Shown: positions 49,379-58,125, numbered from the stretch's first letter. The stretch: 64,000 bases of DNA from SIG701 sp045544955 (GCA_045544955.1 JAZPZY010000065.1:62001-126000); one strand, 5' to 3'. Numbers and translations are program-made. The notes: a model not told the origin generated them from the sequence alone.

Positions 49379-51667
49379 GTGAGAAACATAGTTAGTCTGA
49401 ACGAAAACTGGCTGTTTGCCAAAGACACAACCGATATTCAGTGCCGTGAGGGAGAAACCGTAAATCTTCCCCATTCCTTCAACGCCATCGACGGACAGGA
49501 CGGCGGAAACGACTATTTCCGCGGCACCTGCCTGTACGCAAAAACACTGAAAAAAGCAGAGCTGCCCCAGGCGGATCAGTATTATCTGGAGATCCGCGGT
49601 GCCAACTCCTCCGCCGACGTATACGTGGCCGGCGAAAAGCTCGCCCATCACGACGGCGGTTATTCCACCTGGCGTGTCAACATCACCGAAAAGCTCACCG
49701 AGGAAACGGAGATCGCCATTCTGGTGGACAACGCCCCCAGCGATACGGTATACCCCCAGATGGCCGACTTTACCTTCTACGGCGGTCTGTACAGAAACGT
49801 AAACCTGATCTGCGTGAGCAACGCGCACTTCGATCTGGATTACTGCGGCGGCCCCGGTCTGAAGATCACCCCGTCGGTTAACGGAAAAGACGCTTCTGTA
49901 GAAGTGGAAGTATTCACAACGGCACTTGCCGAAAATCAGAAGCTGATCTATAGCCTCTACGACAAGGACGAAAATGAACTTGAGAAAATCGAATCGGCCG
50001 ACAAGAAAGTCACCTTTGCAATCAAGGACGTACATCTGTGGCACGGCCGCCGCGATCCGTACCTCTACTGCTGTGAGGTGGAAATCGCAGAAAACGGCGA
50101 AGTGCTGGATAACGTATGCAGCCGCTTCGGCGTCCGCACGTTCAAGATCGATCCCGATAACGGCTTCATCCTGAACGGAGAGGAATACCCGCTCCGGGGC
50201 GTGTCCCGCCATCAGGACAGATGGGGCGTGGGCAACGCCCTTCTGCCGGAGCATCACGCCGAGGATATTGATCTGATCATGGAGGTAGGTGCTACCACCA
50301 TCCGTCTGGCACACTACCAGCACGATCAGTATTTCTACGATCTGTGCGACGAAAAGGGCCTCGTCATCTGGGCGGAGATTCCCTATATTTCAAAGCACAT
50401 GCCCGGCGGCCGGGAAAACACCATCTCCCAGATGAAAGAGCTGATCACCCAGAATTACAACCACGCCTCCATCGTTGTATGGGGCCTGTCCAACGAGATC
50501 TCCATCGGCGGCTCGGATGAGGATCTTCTGGAGAATCACCGCATCCTGAACGATCTGGTGCACGAAATGGATAAAACCCGCCTGACCACCATCGCGGCGG
50601 TGTCCATGTGCAAAATGGACGATCCCTATCTGCAGATTCCCGACGTCGTATCCTACAATCACTATTTCGGCTGGTACGGCGGCGACACCACCATGAACGG
50701 CCCCTGGTTTGATAAATTCCACCAGACCCATCCCACCATCCCAATCGGCTGTTCTGAGTACGGCTGTGAAGCATTGAACTGGCACACCAGCGATCCGAAG
50801 CAGGGCGACTACACGGAGGAGTATCAGGCATACTACCATGAGGAGCTTATAAAGCAGTTCTTTACCCGGAAATATATCTGGGCAACCCACGTTTGGAATA
50901 TGTTCGATTTCGGTGCAGATGCCAGATCCGAGGGCGGCGAAAACGGACAGAACCACAAGGGACTTGTGACCATCGACAGAAAGTACAAGAAGGATGCCTT
51001 CTACGCGTACAAGGCGTGGCTCGTCTCCCCCGAGGAGGATCCCTTCGTCCACCTCTGCGGCAAGCGGTACGTGGATCGGGTAGAGGACGTAACCAAGGTA
51101 ACGGTCTACTCCAACCTGCCGGAGGTAGAGCTGTTTGTCAACGGCGAGAGCATCGGCAAAAAGACGGCAGAGGATCACTTCTTCTATTTCGACGTGAAGA
51201 ACGTGGGCGAAAGCACCCTCGTTGCCAAGGCCGGCGATCTCTCCGACGAGGGCAAGATCCGCAAGGTAGCCGAGAGAAACATGGACTACGTTCTGGTGGA
51301 AAAGGGGGCCGTTCTCAACTGGTTTGATATCGACGCTCCGGAAGGACGCTTCTCTCTGAACGATAAGATCTCCGATATTATGTCCTGTCTCCGGGGTAAG
51401 CTGTGGTTTGCCTCCTTCGGTCTTATGCTCAAAAAGAAGATGGATGCGGGCAAGAAAGACAGTGCGGAAGGCAAGAAGAAGGCAGGCGGATTTGAGGTGA
51501 ATCTCAAGGATGCCGCCGGCAGCGGCCTTATGGAAATGATGGGCGGCTTCAGCGTGCTCCGTCTTTCCTCCATGATGGGCATGATGAACATCTCCCTCAC
51601 CAAGGAAGAGCTGCTGAAGCTGAACAGACAGCTGAACCGGATCAAAAAGCCGAAAAAGAAAAACTGA
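49379..51667 (+). CDS. Glycoside hydrolase family 2 (beta-galactosidase-like)
   Basis: A cytoplasmic 762-residue exo-glycosidase. The jelly-roll sugar-binding domain occupies about 1-165 (ENWLFAKD, YYLEIRGANSSADVYV), an Ig-like domain about 165-265, and the TIM barrel from about 270 (LRGVSRHQDRWGVG). The acid/base is Glu373 in WGLSNEIS and the nucleophile is Glu460 in CSEYGCEA. After an Ig-like domain a C-terminal tail of about 110 Met/Lys-rich residues (LRLSSMMGMMNISLTKEELL) follows, seen in some Clostridial GH2 enzymes and of unknown role. Beta-galactosidase or beta-glucuronidase-like specificity cannot be fixed. GTG 49379 follows AAAGGAG. The operon with a sugar symporter supports uptake then hydrolysis. 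Confidence 0.88.
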   Translation: MRNIVSLNENWLFAKDTTDIQCREGETVNLPHSFNAIDGQDGGNDYFRGTCLYAKTLKKAELPQADQYYLEIRGANSSADVYVAGEKLAHHDGGYSTWRVNITEKLTEETEIAILVDNAPSDTVYPQMADFTFYGGLYRNVNLICVSNAHFDLDYCGGPGLKITPSVNGKDASVEVEVFTTALAENQKLIYSLYDKDENELEKIESADKKVTFAIKDVHLWHGRRDPYLYCCEVEIAENGEVLDNVCSRFGVRTFKIDPDNGFILNGEEYPLRGVSRHQDRWGVGNALLPEHHAEDIDLIMEVGATTIRLAHYQHDQYFYDLCDEKGLVIWAEIPYISKHMPGGRENTISQMKELITQNYNHASIVVWGLSNEISIGGSDEDLLENHRILNDLVHEMDKTRLTTIAAVSMCKMDDPYLQIPDVVSYNHYFGWYGGDTTMNGPWFDKFHQTHPTIPIGCSEYGCEALNWHTSDPKQGDYTEEYQAYYHEELIKQFFTRKYIWATHVWNMFDFGADARSEGGENGQNHKGLVTIDRKYKKDAFYAYKAWLVSPEEDPFVHLCGKRYVDRVEDVTKVTVYSNLPEVELFVNGESIGKKTAEDHFFYFDVKNVGESTLVAKAGDLSDEGKIRKVAERNMDYVLVEKGAVLNWFDIDAPEGRFSLNDKISDIMSCLRGKLWFASFGLMLKKKMDAGKKDSAEGKKKAGGFEVNLKDAAGSGLMEMMGGFSVLRLSSMMGMMNISLTKEELLKLNRQLNRIKKPKKKN

Positions 51668-51691
51668 CCGGTCTCCCCAAAATGCAAACGG

Positions 51692-51723
51692 AATCTCCCA
51701 AAAGTATTCACTTTTGGGAGATT
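51692..51723 (+). terminator. Terminator of the GH2 operon
   Basis: AATCTCCCAAAAGT, loop ATTC, ACTTTTGGGAGATT, then TTCATTTTC. A 14-bp perfect stem immediately before the next promoter. Confidence 0.88.
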
Positions 51724-51744
51724 TTCATTTTCTTACAAGAACCC

Positions 51745-51795
51745 TTGACACTAAAATCACACTGCGGTATAATGGTATATGAACAAGTTCATATA
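51745..51795 (+). promoter_or_regulatory. Consensus promoter with TetR-type operator
   Basis: TTGACA (51745-51750), 17-base spacer, TATAAT (51768-51773). The perfect palindrome TATATGAAC-AA-GTTCATATA (51776-51795) covers the start point. A TetR gene is the second gene downstream, so this is very probably its operator and the operon is autoregulated. Confidence 0.85.
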
Positions 51796-51811
51796 AGGAA
51801 AGGAGCCGATT

Positions 51812-52576
51812 TTGAAAAGCAAGACAAACAAAAAAATCCGGATCTGGCTTCTCCTTGCCGCCATCCTTGTGCTTCTGACAGGTGCCTGTGCCCTGTATGC
51901 AGCGGATTATTACCGGGCGGATACAGCGGCCATTGCGGCGTTTACAGCCACCCTGCCTGCGGAGAAAACGGTGCTGTCCGACAGTGCCATTGCCTACGGT
52001 CCGGCGGATGCTCAGATCGGATTTATCTTCTATCCCGGCGGCAAAGTGGAATATACCGCATACGAGCCGCTGCTTCGCCGTCTTGCCTCGGACGGAATCC
52101 TGTGCATCCTTCTTCGGATGCCACTGAATCTGGCCGTACTGGACAGCGATGCGGCAGACGACGTTCTGCCGCTGTACCCGAACGTGCAGGAGTGGTACGT
52201 GGGCGGTCACTCTCTGGGCGGTGCCATAGCGGCCGGTTACGCCGCATCCCACGGAGACGTGCTCGCCGGAGTGGTTCTGCTGGGAGCCTATTCCACGAAA
52301 GATCTGACGGGCACCACGCTCCGCGTCCTCTCCGTTTACGGAAGCGAGGACGGCGTGATGAACCGGGAAAAGTACGACGACTGCAAGGGAAATCTCCCCA
52401 CCGATTTTTCGGAAGTGATCCTTGACGGCGGCTGTCACGCCTATTTCGGTATGTACGGATCGCAGGACGGAGACGGGATTCCCTCTCTCTCCGCCGACCG
52501 GCAGATCACCGAAACGGCGGACTGCATAAAGGCATTTTTCCAAAAGGGGGGGCGAATGAATGCCGAAAATCATTGA
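51812..52576 (+). CDS. Membrane-anchored alpha/beta hydrolase
   Basis: A 254-residue protein with an N-terminal membrane segment (IWLLLAAILVLLTGACALYA) and an outward-facing hydrolase domain. The nucleophile elbow is YVGGHSLGGAIAAG; the acid lies in VYGSEDGVM and the catalytic histidine in DGGCHAYFG, so the triad is complete. FIFYPGGKVEYTAYEPL gives the oxyanion region. Esterase or lipase activity is likely; natural substrates unknown. The start is TTG 51812, with GGAAAGGAG upstream. First gene of a seven-gene operon with TetR and putative reductases; it overlaps the TetR gene by 17 bases. It may release or trim the compound the operon handles. Confidence 0.82.
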   Translation: MKSKTNKKIRIWLLLAAILVLLTGACALYAADYYRADTAAIAAFTATLPAEKTVLSDSAIAYGPADAQIGFIFYPGGKVEYTAYEPLLRRLASDGILCILLRMPLNLAVLDSDAADDVLPLYPNVQEWYVGGHSLGGAIAAGYAASHGDVLAGVVLLGAYSTKDLTGTTLRVLSVYGSEDGVMNREKYDDCKGNLPTDFSEVILDGGCHAYFGMYGSQDGDGIPSLSADRQITETADCIKAFFQKGGRMNAENH

Positions 52577-53081
52577 AAATGCCAAAGAACGGCTGATGGA
52601 TGAGGCCAAACGGCAGATTGCCGTGCACGGATACGGTGCGGTTACGGTGCGGTCCGTGGCCGCCGCCTGCGGCGTGGGCGTGGGCACGGTATACAATTAC
52701 TTTCCTTCAAAAGAAATGCTCGTTGCCGCCGTCGTCCTCGCCGATTGGAAGCGGTATTTAAACGAAATGGCCGCCCTACCTATTGAGGATCCCCGGATCC
52801 TTTTTGGTGGGATCTACGCCCTGCTGCGACGGTTCGCCGATGAAAACCGGGCGCTGTTCTCCGATGCGGATGCGGCAAAGCTGGCCGCCATCGGTTTTTC
52901 CTCACGGCATAAACTGCTCCGAGGACAGATCGCCGCCTACATTCTGCCCTTCTGCACTGCCCGCATGCTGGATAACTGCGATTTTACGGCTTCGTTTTTG
53001 GCCGAGGCTTTGATCCGCTGGTCTGCGGAAGAGACGGATTTTGACACCGTTTACCCATTGATCGAAAAAATAATTCAATAA
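52560..53081 (+). CDS. TetR-family transcriptional repressor
   Basis: A 173-residue TetR protein. The N-terminal helix-turn-helix includes VTVRSVAAACGVGVGTVYNY and FPSKEMLVAAVV, the family signature. The C-terminal ligand domain is variable (helical, with AALPIEDPRILFGGIYALLR). It most likely binds the perfect palindrome at 51776-51795 upstream of the operon and thereby represses itself. The ligand is presumably the substrate or product of the downstream reductases. ATG 52560 follows a run of G residues and overlaps the hydrolase gene. Confidence 0.9.
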   Translation: MPKIIENAKERLMDEAKRQIAVHGYGAVTVRSVAAACGVGVGTVYNYFPSKEMLVAAVVLADWKRYLNEMAALPIEDPRILFGGIYALLRRFADENRALFSDADAAKLAAIGFSSRHKLLRGQIAAYILPFCTARMLDNCDFTASFLAEALIRWSAEETDFDTVYPLIEKIIQ

Positions 53082-53103
53082 AAAACAAAAGGAGATTTGC
53101 ATC

Positions 53104-54030
53104 ATGAGCAGCTTTGAAAATCTGCGTATCGTGGACAACTTCTACCAGACGTCGCTGTTTTTCCCCATGCCTACCGTCATCATCTCCACGCTGTGTGAGG
53201 ATGGCAGTACCAATCTTGGTCCCTATTCCCTGGTGCAGCCCTATTACGTGGCCGGCAAGGACTACTACGCCATGCTTCTGTGCTGCCGCAATTCTTCCAA
53301 CACCGCACAGAATATTCTGCGGAACGGAAAGTGCACGCTGAACTTCATCGACGACAAGCCGGCTACCTTCAAAGAGGCAGTCAAGCTCTCCTGGCCCGGT
53401 GACAAGCCGGAGGAAAAGATGCCCAAGTGCAATTTCAAGTTGGAGAAGAGTCTTCTTGAGGAAGAAACCGGCGAGACGCGTCCCATGGTGTTGACCGACG
53501 CCATTGAAGCCATTGAATGCACCTGGATGCGGGAGCTGGACGGAGCGGATAAAGATCTGCCCGGCGAGCTGAACGGCTATGAGGGCCCCTACCACGATTT
53601 CAATGGCATCACGTCCAAATTCGGTGCCCACTTCATTCTGCGTATCGATAAGATCCTGATGAAGAAAAAATACAGCGACGCCATCATAAACGGCGTGCGG
53701 GCAAAGGATTTTCCGGCTCTGCCCGTGGACTACGGCTACCGGGACTCCAAAAACTTCTGGTTCCACAGGAAAACGAGAATGCGTGCCGAGCTTCTGCAGA
53801 TGCGTAAGGCATCCCTGGAATCGGTACGTTACGCCGCTGACCGGGCGGACGACACGGTGAAATTCACCGACGAGGCTTTGATGACCATCCTGGGCGTGCC
53901 GAGAGTATTCCTCTCCGTAGTGCTGAAGGGATGCGTACAGTGGGCGAAGGAAAACAACGTCACCCTGATCACGGAAGAGCATATGAAGATCATCAACGAC
54001 AAGCGTGCCAAAGAGAAAAACAAAAAATAA
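53104..54030 (+). CDS. Flavin-reductase-like FMN protein with PCP_red-like C-terminal domain
   Basis: A 308-residue soluble protein. Residues about 15-190 fit the FMN-binding split barrel of flavin reductases (PMPTVIISTLCEDGSTNLGP, NSSNTAQNILRNGKCTLNFI). The C-terminal 50 residues (KFTDEALMTILGVPRVF, then KENNVTLITEEHM) closely match the small PCP_red motif best known from the B subunit of light-independent protochlorophyllide reductase. The combination suggests an FMN-dependent reductase with an added substrate- or partner-binding tail. It is the third gene of the TetR operon, 22 bases after tetR. ATG 53104 follows AAAGGAGATTTGCATC. Function not known; family assignments are by eye. Confidence 0.7.
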   Translation: MSSFENLRIVDNFYQTSLFFPMPTVIISTLCEDGSTNLGPYSLVQPYYVAGKDYYAMLLCCRNSSNTAQNILRNGKCTLNFIDDKPATFKEAVKLSWPGDKPEEKMPKCNFKLEKSLLEEETGETRPMVLTDAIEAIECTWMRELDGADKDLPGELNGYEGPYHDFNGITSKFGAHFILRIDKILMKKKYSDAIINGVRAKDFPALPVDYGYRDSKNFWFHRKTRMRAELLQMRKASLESVRYAADRADDTVKFTDEALMTILGVPRVFLSVVLKGCVQWAKENNVTLITEEHMKIINDKRAKEKNKK

Positions 54031-54052
54031 TTTGTAAGGGAGATATTACACC

Positions 54053-54919
54053 ATGAAAGTAGTACTGGCAGGTGCCTTCGGCAATCTGGGCGCCGAAATT
54101 CTCAAGTGTCTGTGTGAAGACGGACACGAAGTGATTGCCGCCGATCTGAAAGAAACGGCCGTGGAAGGCTGTGAGGGCAAATACACCTTTGCCCCCATCG
54201 ACGCTACCGATCCCGAAACGATGAAGGGGCTGTGTGCCGGCGCGGACGTGGTCATCACCACCGTAGGACTTACCGGCGCCTCCACGAAAGTGACCTCTTA
54301 CGACATCGATCATAAGGGCAACATGAACCTGTACGCCGAGGCAAAAGCCGCCGGCGTGAAGAAATTCAACTATGTATCGGTCATTTCCTGCGACGAGCCG
54401 GGTGCGGAACAGGTGCCTATGCTCCACGCCAAGTATCTGGTAGAGGAAGAAATCAAAAAGCAGGATATGGACTGGGTGATCTACCGTCCCACCGGCTATT
54501 TCTACGACATTGCCAAGGTGTTCAAGCCCTACGTGGATAAAGGCGAGATGCAGCTGCTGAAGGGATTCGGCGGCGTGAAGGCAAACGTGGTGGACTGCCC
54601 CGATTTTGCCCGGTTTATCGTGGATCACATGAACGACACCAACGTAACCTACAACGTAGGCGGCAAGGAAACCTACACCTACGAGGAAATGGCAAAGCTG
54701 TGTTTTGACGCGGCGGAAAAGCCCCTGAAGATCAAGTGGGCACCCATTTGGCTCTTCGGCATTCTCGCCAACCTGCCCAAGATCAAAAAAGCAGGCAAGC
54801 ACGATATTATTCTCTTTTCCAAATGGACGCTCAGCCACGATCTGGTGGGCGATACCGTAGTGGGCGACAAGAGCTTCGCCGCCTACATAAAGAAGTATTT
54901 TGCAAAGGAGGCCAAATAA
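54053..54919 (+). CDS. NmrA-like atypical SDR (NAD(P)H-binding reductase)
   Basis: A 288-residue atypical short-chain dehydrogenase. The nucleotide motif is VLAGAFGNLGAEIL (GxxGxxG). VSYVSVISCDEP-like text (NYVSVISCDEPGAEQV) and HAKYLVEEEIKKQDMDWVIYRPTG match the NmrA/NAD(P)-binding group, where the usual YxxxK is replaced by HAKYLVE. That arrangement is also found in divinyl-chlorophyllide reductases and isoflavone reductases, which reduce a C=C bond, but the substrate here is unknown. Fourth gene of the TetR operon, 22 bases after the FMN protein; ATG 54053 follows AAGGGAG. Confidence 0.8.
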   Translation: MKVVLAGAFGNLGAEILKCLCEDGHEVIAADLKETAVEGCEGKYTFAPIDATDPETMKGLCAGADVVITTVGLTGASTKVTSYDIDHKGNMNLYAEAKAAGVKKFNYVSVISCDEPGAEQVPMLHAKYLVEEEIKKQDMDWVIYRPTGYFYDIAKVFKPYVDKGEMQLLKGFGGVKANVVDCPDFARFIVDHMNDTNVTYNVGGKETYTYEEMAKLCFDAAEKPLKIKWAPIWLFGILANLPKIKKAGKHDIILFSKWTLSHDLVGDTVVGDKSFAAYIKKYFAKEAK

Positions 54920-54920
54920 A

Positions 54921-55730
54921 ATGCCGTGGTCACTGCTTTCCATTCTGCTTATCGTGTGTGCCGCTGCGTGTGCGGTTGGCTTTTATAAGTTCGTATACTT
55001 TCTTTCCATCGGTTACGGCTTCGCCGTGGCCTTCGGCGGCGTAGCCGTTCTTATCATGTATCTGCTCAATCCTACCGCCACGCCGCTTTGGATCGTGCTG
55101 GTGCAGACGGCTCTCTTTATCGCCTACGGCGTGCGTCTGTCCGGCTTCCTTCTTGTGCGTGAGTTCAAAAACGCCACCTTCAAAAAGACGGACGTCGCCA
55201 AGGATACCCTTGCGAAAAACGGCGAAAAGAAAATGCCCGTATTCGTTCTTGCCGCCATCTGGATCACCGTTTCCGTTCTGTACGTGGCACAGGTCAGCCC
55301 CATGCTGTTCCGTTACGATAACGCCATGACCGACACGGTCGTTCCTCTCGTTGGCTTTGCCGTCTCCGTATTCGGTCTGATTCTGGAATCCATCGCAGAC
55401 AGACAGAAATCCGCACAGAAAAAGGAACGCCCCGACATGGTGGCGATGAAAGGGCTTTACAGAATATGCCGCTGCCCCAACTATCTGGGTGAAATCCTCT
55501 TCTGGACAGGCGTGTTCGTAAGCGGTATTACCGCCTATCTCACCGTCGGTCAGTGGATCACCGCCGTTCTTGCCTATATCTGCATCGTATACATCATGTT
55601 CAACGGGGCACAGCGGCTGGAAAAGCGGCAGATGGCACGCTACGGCGACAACGAGGAATACAACGCCTACGCCGATAAGACGCCCATCATCATTCCCCTT
55701 CTGCCCATCTACCACCTGAACAAAAAATAA
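54921..55730 (+). CDS. DUF1295 (steroid 5-alpha-reductase-like) membrane protein
   Basis: A 269-residue membrane protein with about seven helices. The C-terminal block KGLYRICRCPNYLGEILFWTG and the terminal RYGDNEEYNAYADKTP match the DUF1295/steroid-reductase and ICMT-like fold, where the Arg, Asn-Tyr and Glu bind NADPH. The enzymes of this superfamily reduce C=C bonds of sterols or methylate prenyl-cysteines. It starts at ATG 54921, one base after the NmrA stop, with AAGGAGG inside that gene, so the two are coupled. In context it points to reduction of a hydrophobic, membrane-embedded substrate such as an isoprenoid or sterol (inferred). Confidence 0.8.
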   Translation: MPWSLLSILLIVCAAACAVGFYKFVYFLSIGYGFAVAFGGVAVLIMYLLNPTATPLWIVLVQTALFIAYGVRLSGFLLVREFKNATFKKTDVAKDTLAKNGEKKMPVFVLAAIWITVSVLYVAQVSPMLFRYDNAMTDTVVPLVGFAVSVFGLILESIADRQKSAQKKERPDMVAMKGLYRICRCPNYLGEILFWTGVFVSGITAYLTVGQWITAVLAYICIVYIMFNGAQRLEKRQMARYGDNEEYNAYADKTPIIIPLLPIYHLNKK

Positions 55731-55750
55731 TCGACAAAGGAGCTTCGGAT

Positions 55751-56386
55751 ATGCATGACTTTTCCATCTCTATGGCTCTGATAGACTATATTCCCGTCAT
55801 CTTCTTTGCTGCTGCATCCGTACTTCTCCTGCGGGATCTGTACAATAAAATGAGCAAAGGAGCCTTTGCCCTTTTCTCCGCCGGCGTGATCGATATTACC
55901 CTGGCCGGTGCACTGAAGGCCACCTGGAAGCTGCTGTATGCTGCCGGTACGTGCGACTTTGCCGCGCTCAACGCCATGTTCTTTCCCGTGCAGTCCATCG
56001 GTTTTCTGCTGGCAGGGCTGGGTATTCTTTCCATGCTCATTCATAAGCAGACAAAATCCACGCTGATGGCAGCGGTACCGCCCGTGTTTACCGGCACGTT
56101 CGTGTTTGTGGGACTGATGGTAGCAGGACTCGGTATTATGGACGCCGTGCTGTGCATTTTGTCCGTAAAGCTGAAAAAGCCCGCACTGATTGCCGTCTTC
56201 GTATTTTCTTTTCTCTGCTCTCTCTGCATGGGCTATCTGTCCAGCCAGGATTTCGCCGAGGCGTCCATGAACTGGATCGCCGAGGGTGTCAACGTGCTGG
56301 GACAGGGATCTCTCCTCGTCGGTACGCTCCTGCTTCATAAGAACGGGCTTTCTTCGCTGAAACTCCACGGAGGCGAAACCGCATGA
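55751..56386 (+). CDS. Unrecognised polytopic membrane protein
   Basis: A 211-residue protein with six or seven predicted membrane helices (VIFFAAASVLLLRDLY; LLAGLGILSMLIH; FTGTFVFVGLMVAGLGIMDA). No diagnostic motif was recognised. It overlaps the next gene by four bases (ATGA) and follows the DUF1295 gene by 20 bases, so it belongs to the TetR operon. It could be a membrane partner or transporter for the substrate of the reductases. ATG 55751 follows AAAGGAG. I do not assign a family. Confidence 0.6.
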   Translation: MHDFSISMALIDYIPVIFFAAASVLLLRDLYNKMSKGAFALFSAGVIDITLAGALKATWKLLYAAGTCDFAALNAMFFPVQSIGFLLAGLGILSMLIHKQTKSTLMAAVPPVFTGTFVFVGLMVAGLGIMDAVLCILSVKLKKPALIAVFVFSFLCSLCMGYLSSQDFAEASMNWIAEGVNVLGQGSLLVGTLLLHKNGLSSLKLHGGETA

Positions 56387-57030
56387 CGGACGCACTGCTT
56401 TCCCTTCTCAAAGAAAAATATCCCCTTTGCCGGCTGGATATAGGCGATTTCTCTCACCTAAAGGCAAACGGCATGAAATTTGACGTGGAAGCGTACCACG
56501 CCGAGGGGCTGGGACACGTATCCGTCATGCGTGCCAAGGGATTTTTCGGTCTGATGAAAATGGATACGCTGATGATCGTCCCCCGGGAAAAGGATCTGCC
56601 GCTGTATTCCTACGACCGGATCCACGCCATGGGGAACGACACGCTGATCGTGGAACTGTACGATACGCTGACGGCTCCCCTTGATCTGTCCGGTCTTGCG
56701 GAGGTAAAAGCACGCTTTGCCCATCTTTCGGAAAGAGATCCGGGAGTGCACTGGTACGATGATATAAAACTGCCGGTGAGCATCTCCAAAAAGGGAAAAA
56801 AAGCAGAAACGAAAGAATTGGATGTGCTGGCACTTTCTCATTTTACAGCGTATCTGAACGCACCGGCAGACAAGCCTGCGGATGCGGCAAAAAAAGCTGT
56901 ACTGTCCGCCGCCTACGTAAACGGATTGCTCACGCACGGCGGTCCCTCTACGGACGTATTCAAGAAATCGCTGGGCGAAGCCAGAACCGGAGAACTGTTC
57001 CAAAAGGTACTGTTCGGCACGGAACGGTAA
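56383..57030 (+). CDS. Unrecognised soluble protein, last gene of the TetR operon
   Basis: A 215-residue cytoplasmic protein without signal peptide or membrane helix. The core segment MDTLMIVPREKDLPLYSYDR followed by NDTLIVELYDTLTAPLDLSG (about 60-105) suggests an alpha/beta sandwich and has a faint resemblance to the central sheet of ferredoxin-dependent bilin reductases. This is speculative. The C-terminal part (LSHFTAYLNAPADKPADAAK, GGPSTDVFKKSLGEARTG) is helical with charged residues. It is translationally coupled to the membrane protein before it and followed by a strong terminator. No function can be given. Confidence 0.55.
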   Translation: MTDALLSLLKEKYPLCRLDIGDFSHLKANGMKFDVEAYHAEGLGHVSVMRAKGFFGLMKMDTLMIVPREKDLPLYSYDRIHAMGNDTLIVELYDTLTAPLDLSGLAEVKARFAHLSERDPGVHWYDDIKLPVSISKKGKKAETKELDVLALSHFTAYLNAPADKPADAAKKAVLSAAYVNGLLTHGGPSTDVFKKSLGEARTGELFQKVLFGTER

Positions 57031-57048
57031 ATCCCCCCTCAATAAAGC

Positions 57049-57079
57049 AAAACTGCCGCACGCAACGTGCGGCAGTTTT
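57049..57079 (+). terminator. Terminator of the TetR operon
   Basis: AAAACTGCCGCAC (57049-57061) and GTGCGGCAGTTTT (57067-57079), then TGCG. A strong 13-bp stem with T-run 19 bases after the last stop. Confidence 0.9.
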
Positions 57080-57186
57080 TGCGTTGCCCGTGGCTCCGCC
57101 CCTATGCTAAGACATGGGTATCAACGGTTGTTTTACAACCGCCTCCCGAACTCTCCGCCCCGGAGAATCCATACACTTTCGCTCTA

Positions 57187-57215
57187 TTGATTCCACCGGT
57201 GGTTTCGTGTATAAT
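57187..57215 (+). promoter_or_regulatory. Promoter with palindrome in the spacer, before the XRE pair
   Basis: TTGATT (57187-57192), 17-base spacer, TATAAT (57210-57215). The spacer begins with the perfect palindrome CCACCGGTGG (57193-57202), a candidate operator for autoregulation. Confidence 0.7.
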
Positions 57216-57260
57216 AAAATCACAAGATCCGGAGCTTGAATTTTTTGTGAGGTGAAAACC

Positions 57261-58124
57261 GTGTACGAATGTAAAATTGCAGAGAAGCTGTCCGCACTCC
57301 GTGCGGCAAAAGGCGTAACCCAGGATGAGGCAGGCCAGAGCCTGAACGTTTCGGGAAAGACCGTGTCAAAATGGGAGAACGGTTCCTCCACGCCGGATAT
57401 CCCCATGCTGGTAAAACTGGCAGAATACTATGGCGTCACCACCGATGCCATTCTGGGACTGTCCCAAGAGAAAAAGGCCGACACACGGGAAGAAATCCGT
57501 GCCGCCTTCCGGGGACTTACCCGCAAGGAATCGGTGCTCAAAGCCTTTGAGACCGTAAAATCCATTATTCCGGCACTGTACAGAACCGTTTCCAATGAGG
57601 AAGACGACGTAAATGACAACGCCGACGTCTTCCCCCCGGAAAACACCCGGTGCCATCGCTCGGAGGTTTCGATCCATGAATTTTTCGAGTTTGTGGCAAA
57701 CTCCGAAGACGTAAACGTGGCGGTAATGATGCTGCGGAACAAAGCGAATTTTGCCTGGATGAAGGATCCGGCAAAACAAAAAGAGATTGCCCGTCTCTTT
57801 ACGTTTCTCTCCCGGGAGGATGTGCTTTCCGTTCTGTATTTCATTCACTCCACCGCCTGCTCAGAAAACTTTACGGCGGATTATATCGCCCAAAACACAG
57901 GTGTCCGGGAAGACCGTGTCCGCGAGATCCTCACCGATTTCTGTGCCTTCGGTGCGTGCCGTTCTCTGACGGCCTATCTTACCGAGGGTGAGGTAACTAT
58001 GTACGAATGCTTTGGTGACGGTCTCCTTCTCGCCCTGATCACCTTAGCCTTTGAGAAAATGTTCGGCAAAAGGGCCTACGAATACTGTTTCAACGGCAGA
58101 TGCAAAATGATTGGAGGAAAATAA
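57261..58124 (+). CDS. XRE-family regulator with C-terminal helical domain
   Basis: A 287-residue protein. An XRE helix-turn-helix occupies about residues 5-60 (LRAAKGVTQDEAGQSL, VSGKTVSKWENGSSTP), preceding AEYYGVTTDAILGLSQE, a typical end of this domain. The remaining 220 residues are helical with no recognised enzyme motif; DYIAQNTGVREDRVREIL resembles a winged-helix regulator element. GTG 57261 is preferred, being seven bases after GAGGTG; GTG 57252 is an alternative. A second XRE gene of similar layout follows one base after the stop. The pair may bind as a heteromer; ligand and targets unknown. Confidence 0.78.
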   Translation: MYECKIAEKLSALRAAKGVTQDEAGQSLNVSGKTVSKWENGSSTPDIPMLVKLAEYYGVTTDAILGLSQEKKADTREEIRAAFRGLTRKESVLKAFETVKSIIPALYRTVSNEEDDVNDNADVFPPENTRCHRSEVSIHEFFEFVANSEDVNVAVMMLRNKANFAWMKDPAKQKEIARLFTFLSREDVLSVLYFIHSTACSENFTADYIAQNTGVREDRVREILTDFCAFGACRSLTAYLTEGEVTMYECFGDGLLLALITLAFEKMFGKRAYEYCFNGRCKMIGGK

Positions 58125-58125
58125 G

